64,000 bases of DNA. Source: ChocPot-Mid sp043804925 (lineage in GTDB: Bacteria; Bacteroidota; Ignavibacteria; Kapaibacteriales; UBA2268). A program made the position numbers and the translations under genes. The notes under the pieces are model-generated. The model was not told the origin of the DNA, searched no databases, and worked only from the letters and a program-made list of their open reading frames with translations. How positions within the stretch are numbered: position 1 is the stretch's first letter; each line of letters opens with the position of its first letter. Shown here in pieces: positions 54,400 to 63,512 of this stretch. The stretch covers positions 1-64,000 of the forward strand of contig JAZDIP010000008.1 of the NCBI GenBank assembly GCA_043804925.1. The letters are read 5' to 3'.

Positions 54400-55215
54400 A
54401 TGTTCAATAAACTTGTACCAATATTGATATTATTTATTGTAGTAGTTGGAAAAATGTCCGGAAAAGAAATAAATAAAGAAGAAATTAAACAAATTCCAGA
54501 AGTGAGATTGACCGTTGTTTACGATAACAAATCGAAGGTCAAAGGATTAGACGCCGATTGGGGCTTTGCTTGTTATATTGAATTCGGAGAAACAAAGCTC
54601 TTATTTGACACAGGAGATGATGGTAAAATTCTACTGAATAATATGAAAATACTTGATATTAATCCTGAAGAAATTGGGTTATTATTTTTATCTCATGAAC
54701 ATCACGACCATACAGGTGGTTTAAAGGCATTCCTAAAAAAGAATCCAAAAGTAAAAATATATTTCCCGCAATCATTTCCTGATAAATTAAAGGAAAAGTT
54801 CAAAGAATCAGGAACTGTTCCGATACCTATAGCTTCATTTTTGGAAATTCAACCGAATGTATTCACACTCGGAGAATTTGAAGGTACTACACCTGAACAA
54901 GCACTTGCTATTCGTAGCTCAAAAGGGATTATTATTATTACCGGTTGTGCTCATCCGGGTATCATAAACATTATTGAAAAAGCAAAAGAGAGCTTTAAAA
55001 ATGAAAGTATATATCTTGTATTAGGTGGATTCCATCTGTACAAATCAAGTAATAAGGAAATTGAGGAAGTTATTGAAAAACTCTTGGATTTGAGTGTGGT
55101 AAATGTAGCTCCTACTCATTGTACAGGGAATAAAGCACACAAAATGTTCAAGAAAAAATATGGTAATTATTATATTGAAATTGGTGCCGGTAAGATAGTA
55201 ACAATTGAAAAATAA
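54400..55215 (+). CDS. Metallo-beta-lactamase-fold hydrolase (DHPPP-synthase-like subgroup)
   Basis: A 271-residue metal-dependent hydrolase. The metal motif HEHHDHTGG (near residue 100) and later ITGCAHPGI, LGGFHL and PTHCTG give the ligands of the MBL subgroup related to 7,8-dihydropterin-6-methyl-4-(beta-D-ribofuranosyl)-aminobenzene 5'-phosphate synthase. With the ATG at 54400 it has a hydrophobic N-terminus (LVPILILFIVVVG), giving a membrane or exported form; an internal ATG at 54454 with GGA five bases upstream would give a cytoplasmic form, as is usual in the family. Which start is used cannot be settled here. Substrate unknown. Confidence 0.8.
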   Translation: MFNKLVPILILFIVVVGKMSGKEINKEEIKQIPEVRLTVVYDNKSKVKGLDADWGFACYIEFGETKLLFDTGDDGKILLNNMKILDINPEEIGLLFLSHEHHDHTGGLKAFLKKNPKVKIYFPQSFPDKLKEKFKESGTVPIPIASFLEIQPNVFTLGEFEGTTPEQALAIRSSKGIIIITGCAHPGIINIIEKAKESFKNESIYLVLGGFHLYKSSNKEIEEVIEKLLDLSVVNVAPTHCTGNKAHKMFKKKYGNYYIEIGAGKIVTIEK

Positions 55216-55248
55216 TTTGTTTTTAAAATAATTTAAAGGAGAAGAACA

Positions 55249-55965
55249 ATGGAAACATTAGCAGAACAACAAGTATCAATGCCAAGAATTGGTGATAATG
55301 CACCTGAATTTAAGGCAGTCACAACACAGGGAGAAATTAACTTCCCTGCTGATTATAAAGGAAATTGGGTTATTTTATTCAGTCATCCGACTGATTTTAC
55401 TCCCGTATGTACTTCAGAATTTATGACCTTTGCCACTTTGGAAGATAAATTCGCCGAAGCTAATTGCAAACTTGTAGGTCTTTCAATCGATGGATTATAC
55501 AGTCACATTGCCTGGTTGCGGACCATAAATGAAAAAATAGAATATAAGGGAATGAAAAATGTTGAAGTTAAATTTCCTTTAATCGAAGACATTACTATGA
55601 ATATTGCCAAAAAATATGGGATGATTCAGCCCGGAGAAAGCTCCACAAAGGCAGTGAGGGCGGTATTCTTTATTGACCCAAAAGGGATTATTCGCACAAT
55701 AATTTATTATCCTTTAAGCTTAGGTCGTAACTTTGATGAACTATACAGAGTTATTATCGCTTTGCAAGCCGCTGATGAATTTGGTATAGCAACACCTGCT
55801 GACTGGAGACCCGGTGATGATGTTATTATTTCACCTGCCGGTTCTTGCAATTCAGCAAAAGACCGTGTTGACGGTAAAGAAGAAGGATTGGACTGCAAGG
55901 ATTGGTTCTTTTGTACAAAAAAAATTGATAAAGACACTATATTAAATAAGATATTAAAAAAATAA
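55249..55965 (+). CDS. Peroxiredoxin (AhpC/Prx6 type)
   Basis: A 238-residue thiol peroxidase. The peroxidatic cysteine lies in HPTDFTPVCTSEF (near residue 50), with conserved Arg in AVRAVFFIDP. The C-terminal arm (ATPADWRPGDDVIISPAGS) matches the archaeal/anaerobe Prx6-like group, and further cysteines occur in the tail (CNSAKD, LDCKDWFFC). It reduces peroxides, fitting an anaerobe's oxygen defence. AAAGGAGA precedes the ATG, and it lies in a tight operon. Confidence 0.95.
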   Translation: METLAEQQVSMPRIGDNAPEFKAVTTQGEINFPADYKGNWVILFSHPTDFTPVCTSEFMTFATLEDKFAEANCKLVGLSIDGLYSHIAWLRTINEKIEYKGMKNVEVKFPLIEDITMNIAKKYGMIQPGESSTKAVRAVFFIDPKGIIRTIIYYPLSLGRNFDELYRVIIALQAADEFGIATPADWRPGDDVIISPAGSCNSAKDRVDGKEEGLDCKDWFFCTKKIDKDTILNKILKK

Positions 55966-55989
55966 AAGGAATTAATAAGAGGAAATAAT

Positions 55990-56358
55990 ATGAAAATTTG
56001 CATTCCAACAGAAGAACAAAAAGGTTTAGAGTCCATGGCTTATGGACATTTTGGCAGTGCCCCTTTTTTTGTAATCTATGATACACTTACCAATGATTTT
56101 GAAGTATTGAACAATGGAAATTCAGAGCATGAACATGGACAATGCAATCCAATTCAACCATTAAGAGAAAAAGCTGTTGAAGCAGTCGTTGTTGCTGGTA
56201 TGGGCGCCAGGGCTTTAATGAATTTGAATAATATGGGCATTCAGGTATTCAGAACATCAGAGAGTAAAAGTATAAAGGAGATCATATCAGGTTTTGATAT
56301 GCAAAAAATGCAGAGACTAACTGTTGATAATAGTTGTAGCCAGCATAATTGCCATTAG
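55990..56358 (+). CDS. NifX/NifB-associated dinitrogenase-cofactor-like protein
   Basis: A 122-residue protein of the NifX/NafY/NifB C-terminal fold: MKICIPTEEQKGLESMAYGHFGSAPFF is the usual start, with AVVVAGMGARALMNLNNMGIQVF. A His/Cys tail ends it (SCSQHNCH), suggesting metal binding. These stand-alone members occur in many non-diazotrophs next to DUF134 genes and are probably Fe-S or metal-cofactor carriers; no nif genes are present. It is last in its operon, with a terminator just after. Confidence 0.9.
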   Translation: MKICIPTEEQKGLESMAYGHFGSAPFFVIYDTLTNDFEVLNNGNSEHEHGQCNPIQPLREKAVEAVVVAGMGARALMNLNNMGIQVFRTSESKSIKEIISGFDMQKMQRLTVDNSCSQHNCH

Positions 56359-56364
56359 TGTTTT

Positions 56365-56400
56365 ACGGGGAGTAATCTTTCGGTGCTCCCCAATTTTTCT
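56365..56400 (+). terminator. Terminator after the DUF134 operon
   Basis: GGGGAG (56367-56372) pairs with CTCCCC (56386-56391) around a 13-base loop, followed by AATTTTTCT. It lies nine bases past the NifX-like stop. Confidence 0.8.
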
Positions 56401-57353
56401 AAATTAGAACCAAGAAGTTTTTCATTAAACAACCAAGTAAAAATGAATTCTTAGAGATAAGGAGAACAGCAGTAGTTGTCGGCTTACTACTGAAAGCAGC
56501 AATTCTACGGGTATAAATAGCTATCTGATTTACCTCAGTTCTTTTTTAAAAAGGGGAAGTAATAAAAAAGATATGGGCGTCTGTATATTTGTTCGGTATT
56601 AAGTATCAAATTTTTTAAACAATCAATGTCTGCTACAGCGTAAAACGGACAAACGGTTAAAAAATAAATGAAATTATAATATAAATTTTCTTTGAGTTTT
56701 CTTAGGCATAAATGACCGGAATATTAATAAATTAATAATACACTTTTATTTGAATCGCATTTACACTATAGTAAACAACATGCTATCTCATTAATTTACA
56801 ATGTATGAGTGTAAAAATTTCTGCACTCGGTTAATTAAGGAAATTATAAAATTACTATTGAAACAATATCAAATTTAATTTATTATCTACATTTTGCACT
56901 TTTCCCTTTTTTTTAAAACAGTAATCCATATTATATAATGCTTACATTAATTGTTTGGTGTTAACATTAGAGGATTAAAATAATCGCAAGGTCAGTAATC
57001 AAATTAATCATACGGGATTTTTTTGAAAACATACTATGTCGTTAACAATGTTTAATCACTCATAAAAATTGGATATAATTACAACATAGAGATTACATTA
57101 ATTTTTTTACATTTGTTATACCAAAAGAACTCTCTTATTTTTTAATACTTTATATATTGAAAAAGTGAAATTGTCTGAACTTTGATTTCTTTGATTTTTG
57201 TGATTTATATGATTTGAAAACTCAGCTGCTTTGCGTGAATTTTAAAAAACCACCAAGACACTAAGTTCATATAGTTACACTATGAAAAACGGAGAGCAGA
57301 GAACTGATAACAGAAGACGTAAGAAATAAACAAATAGATTTTTAATAGTTATT
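56401..57353. other. Long non-coding region before qmoA
   Basis: About 950 bases without a convincing gene. A short frame at 56440-56517 reads EIRRTAVVVGLLLKAAIL before a stop, and could be a fragment of a decayed membrane-protein gene. The middle is AT-rich. Near 57174 a GTCTGAACTTTGATTT unit (kin to the repeat at 10037) is followed by GATTTxTxTGATTT phrases. No clear promoter for qmoA is visible. Confidence 0.4.
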
Positions 57354-57365
57354 TTGGAATGCTGT

Positions 57366-58652
57366 ATGGACAAACATGTAACTCAACAAACAGACATATT
57401 GGTTGTTGGAGCCGGTATAGCGGGAATATCAGCAGCTCTTGAAGCTGCAGAAACAGGCTATTCCGTTGTGCTTTTAGAGAAAAGACCTTATATAGGTGGC
57501 AGAGTGGCACAACTAAACCAATATTTCCCGAAAATGTGTCCACCCACATGCGGGTTGGAAATTAACACCAGAAGAATAAAGGATAATCCCTTAATCAAAC
57601 TTTATACTTTAGCCGATTTAAAATCGGTCGAAGGTAAGGCAGGAGATTATAATGTAACAGTCAATGTAAAACCACGATATATCAAAGATGATGTTAGTGA
57701 CGAAGAACTTGAAATCTGTGCAAAAAATTGTCCTGTGGAAATCCCCGATGAATTCAATTACGGACTTAACAAAACAAAAGCAATTAATCTGCCTTCAAAT
57801 AATGTTTTTCCGATGAAATATGTTTTTCAAAAAGACGGACTTTCGGAAGAACAGGTAAAACAGGTTAAATCTGCTTGTGGCAATTGTATTGATTTAGACC
57901 AGCATGAAGAGATGATTGATATTAAAGCTAAAGTTATTATTTATGCTAGCGGATGGAAACCATATGAAGCTAATAATTTAGAAATATTAGGTTATAAGGA
58001 TTATCCGAATGTTATTACCAATGTCGAGATGGAACGGTTTGCCTCTCCGAGCGGTCCGACAAGCGGGGTAATTAAAATTCCAGGATTGGAAAAAGAAATA
58101 AAGCGAATTGCATTTGTACAATGTGCAGGTTCACGTGACGAAAACCATCTTGAATATTGCTCTTCAATCTGCTGTCTTGCTTCGATGAAACATGCAAGAT
58201 TTTTAAGGGAACAATATCCCGATTCGGAAATATATTTCTTTTATATTGATATACGTTCTCCCGGTGCCTTGGAAGATTTTTATAACGAAACAAAAGAAGA
58301 CAAAAAAATCCAGTGGCACAGAGGTAAGGTTGCAAAAGTATTTAGGCAAACGGCAGACAGCAGAAGGCAGACAGAAACTTTTGAATTAATTGTTGAAGCA
58401 GAAGATACATTAACAGGCAAACTAAAGCAGACAGCGGTTGACTTGGTCGTACTGGCTACCGGAATGCAACCCGAAATTAATGGTCAATTAGGCAAAGATA
58501 TTATTGATGAAAATGGATTTATTAAAACGGATAAAGCGGATTCAATAATAGGTTGCGGGGTTGCAACGGGTCCGAAGGATGTTGCAGGATGTGTGCAGGA
58601 AGCCACAGGTGCAGTTATGAAAGCTATTCACATTATCAAGGGGGGCATATAA
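57366..58652 (+). CDS. qmoA: QmoA, FAD-binding HdrA-like subunit
   Basis: A 428-residue flavoprotein starting at the ATG at 57366 (GGAATGCTGT upstream; an earlier TTG would add only four residues). It opens with the FAD motif DILVVGAGIAGISAALEAAE and the HdrA-type EKRPYIGGRVAQLNQYFPKMCPPTCGLE, followed by CAGSRDENHLEYCSSICC. QmoA, with QmoB and QmoC, passes electrons between menaquinol and APS reductase in sulfate reducers. A short stretch (RQTADSRRQTETF, from 58346) is encoded by CGGCAGACAGCAGAAGG, which resembles a repeat insertion. It is followed after one base by qmoB. Confidence 0.93.
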   Translation: MDKHVTQQTDILVVGAGIAGISAALEAAETGYSVVLLEKRPYIGGRVAQLNQYFPKMCPPTCGLEINTRRIKDNPLIKLYTLADLKSVEGKAGDYNVTVNVKPRYIKDDVSDEELEICAKNCPVEIPDEFNYGLNKTKAINLPSNNVFPMKYVFQKDGLSEEQVKQVKSACGNCIDLDQHEEMIDIKAKVIIYASGWKPYEANNLEILGYKDYPNVITNVEMERFASPSGPTSGVIKIPGLEKEIKRIAFVQCAGSRDENHLEYCSSICCLASMKHARFLREQYPDSEIYFFYIDIRSPGALEDFYNETKEDKKIQWHRGKVAKVFRQTADSRRQTETFELIVEAEDTLTGKLKQTAVDLVVLATGMQPEINGQLGKDIIDENGFIKTDKADSIIGCGVATGPKDVAGCVQEATGAVMKAIHIIKGGI

Positions 58653-58653
58653 T

Positions 58654-60903
58654 ATGGCTGACGAGAAAAAAATTGGTGTATATATATATTCAGGTGATGA
58701 AATCGGTGAAGCTGTTGATTGTAATCTATTGACTGAAAAAATCAAAGAAGACAGTAGTATAATTGTTTGTAAAGTAATGAAAAACCTTTGTACAAAGAAA
58801 GGTGCCGATGAAATTCGCAAAGATATTGCAGGAGAAGGATTGGATGCAATCGTCATTGGAGCAAGCTCTCCGAGATACCATTGCGATATTTTCGATTTTG
58901 AAAATATTATCATGGAAAGGGTGAATTTGCGTGAGGGAGTTGCATGGACACATGAACACAAAGACCAGCATACATTTGACCTTGCTCTCGATTATATGAA
59001 AATGGGAATTGAAAAAGCAAAAATGGTTGGCATTCCCGAACCAATGATATTGGATATTAATGAGACGGTTATGGTTGTTGGTGGCGGGGTAACGGGTATG
59101 AATTCAGCTATTGCCGCAGCCAAAGCGGGTTATTCGGTTGTACTGGCTGAGAAAGCTCCCGAGTTGGGTGGATTCTATCGAAAACTGTATAAGCTAACTC
59201 CACGTAAGGCACCCTATTATTCATTAGAACCAAACACATGTGAAGCATTGATTGCTGAGGTCGAGTCAATGCCAAAGATAAAAGTTTTTACAAATTGCAT
59301 TATCGAAGAAACATCGGGTCAACCGGGAATGTTCGATGTTAAAGCAAAAGTAAATGGAGAAGACATAGGATTTCAGGTTGGTACTATTGTTCAGGCAACC
59401 GGATGGCAACCATATGATGCAAATAAACTCGGACATTTGGGTTATGGGAAATTCAAAAATGTTGTTACAAATATCGAGATAGAAGAATTAGCTAACAATG
59501 GCGGAATAAAAAGAAAATCCGATGGCGGAGATATTAAGAGTATAACATTTATTCAATGTGCTGGTTCGAGAGACCCGGAACATTTGCCATATTGCTCTAA
59601 TGTCTGTTGCATGAGTTCGCTGAAACAGGCAATGTATGTCAGGGAGAAATATCCGAATGCTGCGGTATATATTATATACAAAGATGTCAGGACACCAGGT
59701 AACTACGAGAAATTTTACAAAAGAGTTCAAAACGAAGACAGCATTTTCCTGACTAAAGGTGAAATTGTCAATATGTCAGAAAATGAAGACGGAACTATAA
59801 CTCTCGATGTTGACAACACATTGCTTGACGAAAAGATTTCCATAAAAAGCGACATGGTTGTTTTGGCAACTGGATTAGTTCCATCTTCCGGTCCTGAAAG
59901 AGTGCAAGCAGCAGCCAAAGAGGAAGAAAAGAAAGAAGGAGATGTAGTAAAAGAAGAAGTTTCTGTTGCTAAGATTCTCGATATTCCGAAAGAACCGGTT
60001 CTGAATTTGAAATATATTCAGGGACCTGAATTACCAACTTTACACTATGGTTTTCCCGATTCTCATTATATTTGTTTCCCTTATGAAACAAGAAGAACGG
60101 GAATTTATGCTGCAGGTGCCGTACGCGCTCCTATGGATATTGCAACAGCAAAAAATGACGCTTATGGTGCGGCATTAAAAGCGATTCAATGTATTGAAAA
60201 TATACGCAAAGGAACTGCTGTTCATCCTAGAAGCGGCGATAAAACATATCCCGATTTCTTTTTCCAAAGATGTACACAGTGCAAGCGTTGTACCGAAGAA
60301 TGTCCATTTGGTGCTTTACAGGAGGATGTAAAAGGGACTCCCCAACCGAATCCAAACAGATGCAGAAGATGCGGTATTTGTATGGGTGCCTGTCCTGAAA
60401 GGATAATCAGTTTCAAGAATTATTCTGTGCAGATTATTTCCGGAATGATTAAATCAATTTATATACCGACTGAAGAGGAAGACGGAGTAGCTACTCCAAG
60501 GATAATTGCTTTCATGTGCGAAAACGATGCATATCCTTCACTTGATATAGTAGCAAGAAAAAGAATTCAAATTTCTCCGTATTTCAGGATAATTCCTGTC
60601 AGATGTCTTGGTTCAGTCAGTACAAGCTGGATTGCAGATTCATTGTCGCAAGGATTTGACGGAGCTTTACTCATTGGGTGTAAATACGGTGAAGATTACC
60701 AATGTCACTTTATCAAAGGAAGTGAACTTGCAAATACAAGAATGGAAAATGTTCAGGAAAAACTGAAGCAATTGGTTCTCGAGCCGGAAAGAGTTGAACT
60801 GCACATGCTGTCGCTCGATGAATATGACAAGTTACCTGAAATAATGAACAAATTTGCGAAGACGATAGAGGACATTGGACCGAATCCGTATAAGGAAATG
60901 TAG
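58654..60903 (+). CDS. qmoB: QmoB, HdrA/MvhD-like flavo-iron-sulfur subunit
   Basis: A 749-residue protein: HdrA-like FAD domain (VMVVGGGVTGMNSAIAAAKAGY, ELGGFYRKLYKLTPRKAP), CAGSRDPEHLPYCSNVCC, and two [4Fe-4S] motifs (CTQCKRCTEECP; CRRCGICMGACP) near residue 545-590. The C-terminal MvhD domain (IAFMCENDAYPSLD ... IPVRCLGSVSTSWIADSLSQGFDG ... IGCKYGEDYQC) completes the QmoB architecture. An acidic-basic linker insert (KEEEKKEGDVVKEEVS) lies before residue 440. GGGGGG precedes the ATG. No qmoC follows: the next gene is an unrelated solenoid protein 213 bases away. Confidence 0.95.
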   Translation: MADEKKIGVYIYSGDEIGEAVDCNLLTEKIKEDSSIIVCKVMKNLCTKKGADEIRKDIAGEGLDAIVIGASSPRYHCDIFDFENIIMERVNLREGVAWTHEHKDQHTFDLALDYMKMGIEKAKMVGIPEPMILDINETVMVVGGGVTGMNSAIAAAKAGYSVVLAEKAPELGGFYRKLYKLTPRKAPYYSLEPNTCEALIAEVESMPKIKVFTNCIIEETSGQPGMFDVKAKVNGEDIGFQVGTIVQATGWQPYDANKLGHLGYGKFKNVVTNIEIEELANNGGIKRKSDGGDIKSITFIQCAGSRDPEHLPYCSNVCCMSSLKQAMYVREKYPNAAVYIIYKDVRTPGNYEKFYKRVQNEDSIFLTKGEIVNMSENEDGTITLDVDNTLLDEKISIKSDMVVLATGLVPSSGPERVQAAAKEEEKKEGDVVKEEVSVAKILDIPKEPVLNLKYIQGPELPTLHYGFPDSHYICFPYETRRTGIYAAGAVRAPMDIATAKNDAYGAALKAIQCIENIRKGTAVHPRSGDKTYPDFFFQRCTQCKRCTEECPFGALQEDVKGTPQPNPNRCRRCGICMGACPERIISFKNYSVQIISGMIKSIYIPTEEEDGVATPRIIAFMCENDAYPSLDIVARKRIQISPYFRIIPVRCLGSVSTSWIADSLSQGFDGALLIGCKYGEDYQCHFIKGSELANTRMENVQEKLKQLVLEPERVELHMLSLDEYDKLPEIMNKFAKTIEDIGPNPYKEM

Positions 60904-61116
60904 CTTCGCAATGTAAAATGTAAAATGAATTAGTTTTGTAAAACTCTGTGTGACTCTGTGAATTCTCAGTGGAACTCTGTGTAATTGAGTTTATTATATT
61001 GAAAATTTAGAATTAAATATTGAATGAAAATTGAAAATTGTAAAATTGAAAATTCCTTATAAAGGATAACCGATAACGAAAATAAATTATATTAAGAATA
61101 TTATGGGAGTTAATTA
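60904..61116. repeat. CTCTGTG repeat copy and low-complexity spacer
   Basis: CTCTGTGTGACTCTGTGAATTCTCAG-type units (from 60943 to about 60982) match the family at 10338, 20629 (inverted) and 24911. A spacer with GAAAATTG/GAAAATTGTAAAATTG units follows. The GGGAG ribosome site of the next gene is at 61104-61108. Confidence 0.8.
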
Positions 61117-63450
61117 ATGGCTACGAAAGCAGAACTTGAGACACGTGAAGCTGACTGTAAATCTGTTGAAGATTTTTGCAAATTGGCAATGGAAGCTTTG
61201 TCAGAGCCTAAAGATGAAGCGTATGCAAAAGAACTTTTAAGTTCAGCGGAGGGTGATTGCTCGATGCCAAAAGATTATATTTGCGTTGCTGAAGTTTATG
61301 TAAAATTAGGCAACAAAGAATCTGCCGAAGAAATGTATGAAGAAGCGGAAGATTCTTGTTTCGAACCAATGGAAACCGCTCAACTTGGTCATAGTATAGC
61401 TTTGTTTTTGGGAGATAAAGATAAAGCCAAAGAACTTTTAGAAAGTGCCGCTAATTCAGCCAAGAAAGTCAATGAAATTCTTGCAATTTCAAATTATGTG
61501 CAATCAGACTTAGGTGATGCTGAATTGGTAAAGCAACTTCTTGGAAAAGTCGAAGGACAGTTAAAAGAACTAAAAGATTATGTTGAGTTGGCAAAAACAA
61601 TCATCAAAGAATCCGGCGATAAAGAAACTGCTAAAGCGTTCTTTTCAAAATTTGGAAAAAAAGTTGACAGTATAAGCGAAACTGTCGAGTACGCCAATGC
61701 TATTATTGAGTTATTCGATGATAAGGAATTGGCAAAATCTGCTCTCGAAGATGTAGAGGATGATGCACAGTTTACAAAAGAATATGTTATGCTGGCAAAA
61801 GGTTATATGTCTTTGGGTGATACAGAAAAAACTAAAGAATTGCTCGAAAGCGGAAAAGAGTTTGCAATGACCGGCGAAGAAAATATTGATTTGGCTAATG
61901 GATATTGGAGCTTATTCAAGGATAAAACAGCTGCTGCTGAAGGTTATGAAAAGGGTTTGAACGATATCAGCGATAAGGACAAACTCCTCGCGTTCGCAAA
62001 AACTATTGCTGTTGACATGGATAATACAGACCTTGCGAAAAAGTTTTATCAAAGGGCTGAAAGCAAAATGACAAGTGCAAAGGATTTGACTTCATTGGCT
62101 CAAGCCGCTGTTGATGTTCTTAATGACAAGGACTATGCAAGAGGTATTTACGAAAGAGCCGAGCAGAGCATGGAAACACCCCAGGATTTGATGCTGCTTG
62201 CGATAGATATAATCAAGAATCTTGATGACAAGCCCAAAGCAAAGGATGTTTATATAAAAGCTCACAGCAAGATTGAAAAATTCCCGCTATACCTTGAGTT
62301 ATTTGATGCTGTCATTTCTAATATTGACGATAAAGAATTAGGAAAAAGCATTCTCGAAACTGCAGAAAAAATAACTGTGACAACACTTGAATTATTACAA
62401 TTGACAACAAAATCTTATGATGTTTTGCAGGACACAGACTATGCAGCAAAATTGTTGGCGATTGCCGAGGAAGTTGTAACGAACCTGAACGAGATGAAAG
62501 ATGTAAACAAGACTGTGAAAGAAAAATTTTCTAATGATGCCGATTGGATTAAGCGGGTAGATGAAAAACTCGATAAAAGAGAAAAGAACCAGGATAAATA
62601 TGATGCTTATCAAAAGAGGGAAACTTCTGCAAAGACTTTCAAAGATTTGAGATTGATTGTTGACGACATGATGGCTGAACTTGACGATAAATACTACGCT
62701 CAGAAGCTGTTGAGAGCTGCTTTGGATAAACTGAACTCACAGCAATTCAATATTGACAATTACAGGAAGCTGGTACAGTCAATAGCTAAATATCTTATTG
62801 ATAATAATTGGATAAAATCAATTTTAAATAATTTAATTGATAACAAAGCAAAATTCTTTTTCGATTTCTGTGGACTTTGCCGGATAGCCATCGAGGAAAC
62901 ACCCGATAAGGATATGGGCAAAAAACTTGCTGTAAGTTATTTGAAAAACTTCGAAGGAAAAATTGATGCTAATCCCAATAAGACAGCATATAATTATACG
63001 GACCTTGCAAAAGCCGTGAATCATCTAACAGGGGATAGTAACTGGTCCGTAAATTTATTAGAAAAAGCTGCACAAACGGATGCTGATTACCTTGCATTTT
63101 CTTATATGGCATATCTTGCAAAAGTATTTCAGAATGAAGATTTATCCCGGACATATCTTGAACGAGGAACTGAGAAGCTTGAAACAGCAATCCAATACCA
63201 TAAATTTGCAGAGAGATTAAAAGCATTGAATTTCAGTAATGATGAAATTAAAAAGCTTTATGCTTGCGGAAGCAAACTGAGTAATGCAAATGAAAAATTA
63301 CTTTGGGCTGAAGGAATTGTTGATTTATTAGACGATAAAGACTGGGCAGTAAAAGCTTACAAAGAAATTGCCTCTAACTTCAAAGCAGCAAACGACAAAG
63401 AAATATTTGAGGTCAGCAGGAAGATAAGATTAGAAGGGAAATTCTGTTAA
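61117..63450 (+). CDS. Large alpha-solenoid repeat protein, family not recognised
   Basis: A 777-residue soluble acidic protein built of about 20 helix-turn-helix repeats of 33-34 residues. The consensus is DLxxLAxxxxxxLxDKxxAKxLYExAE; clear copies include DLTSLAQAAVDVLNDKDYA, DLMLLAIDIIKNLDDKPKA and YVMLAKGYMSLGDTEKTKE. It resembles TPR/Sel1 proteins in design, but the DK-AK signature is distinct. Cysteine pairs occur only in the first repeats (ADCKSVEDFC; GDCSMPKDYIC; DSC). No signal or membrane segment is present, so it is probably a cytoplasmic scaffold. It follows qmoAB on the same strand with a good ribosome site, and a terminator lies after it. A role with the Qmo complex is conceivable but unproven. 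Confidence 0.8.
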   Translation: MATKAELETREADCKSVEDFCKLAMEALSEPKDEAYAKELLSSAEGDCSMPKDYICVAEVYVKLGNKESAEEMYEEAEDSCFEPMETAQLGHSIALFLGDKDKAKELLESAANSAKKVNEILAISNYVQSDLGDAELVKQLLGKVEGQLKELKDYVELAKTIIKESGDKETAKAFFSKFGKKVDSISETVEYANAIIELFDDKELAKSALEDVEDDAQFTKEYVMLAKGYMSLGDTEKTKELLESGKEFAMTGEENIDLANGYWSLFKDKTAAAEGYEKGLNDISDKDKLLAFAKTIAVDMDNTDLAKKFYQRAESKMTSAKDLTSLAQAAVDVLNDKDYARGIYERAEQSMETPQDLMLLAIDIIKNLDDKPKAKDVYIKAHSKIEKFPLYLELFDAVISNIDDKELGKSILETAEKITVTTLELLQLTTKSYDVLQDTDYAAKLLAIAEEVVTNLNEMKDVNKTVKEKFSNDADWIKRVDEKLDKREKNQDKYDAYQKRETSAKTFKDLRLIVDDMMAELDDKYYAQKLLRAALDKLNSQQFNIDNYRKLVQSIAKYLIDNNWIKSILNNLIDNKAKFFFDFCGLCRIAIEETPDKDMGKKLAVSYLKNFEGKIDANPNKTAYNYTDLAKAVNHLTGDSNWSVNLLEKAAQTDADYLAFSYMAYLAKVFQNEDLSRTYLERGTEKLETAIQYHKFAERLKALNFSNDEIKKLYACGSKLSNANEKLLWAEGIVDLLDDKDWAVKAYKEIASNFKAANDKEIFEVSRKIRLEGKFC

Positions 63451-63467
63451 TATGAAATAAGCTATTA

Positions 63468-63512
63468 AAAAAATCAACCTGCAGGTTAATCTTCAGGTTG
63501 ATTTTTATTTTT
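63468..63512 (+). terminator. Terminator after the solenoid gene
   Basis: AAATCAACCTG (63471-63481) pairs perfectly with CAGGTTGATTT (63494-63504) around 12 bases and is followed by a T-rich run. A strong rho-independent terminator 20 bases after the stop. Confidence 0.9.

Noticed and set aside
55990..56358. Evidence for nitrogen fixation
   Set aside because: The NifX-like protein is the stand-alone type beside DUF134; no nifHDK, nifB or nifEN genes are in the window.
56452..56548. Possible structured RNA or riboswitch after the DUF134 operon
   Set aside because: Some local pairing, but no match to a motif I know, and the following gene is 800 bases away; it may be a gene fragment instead.
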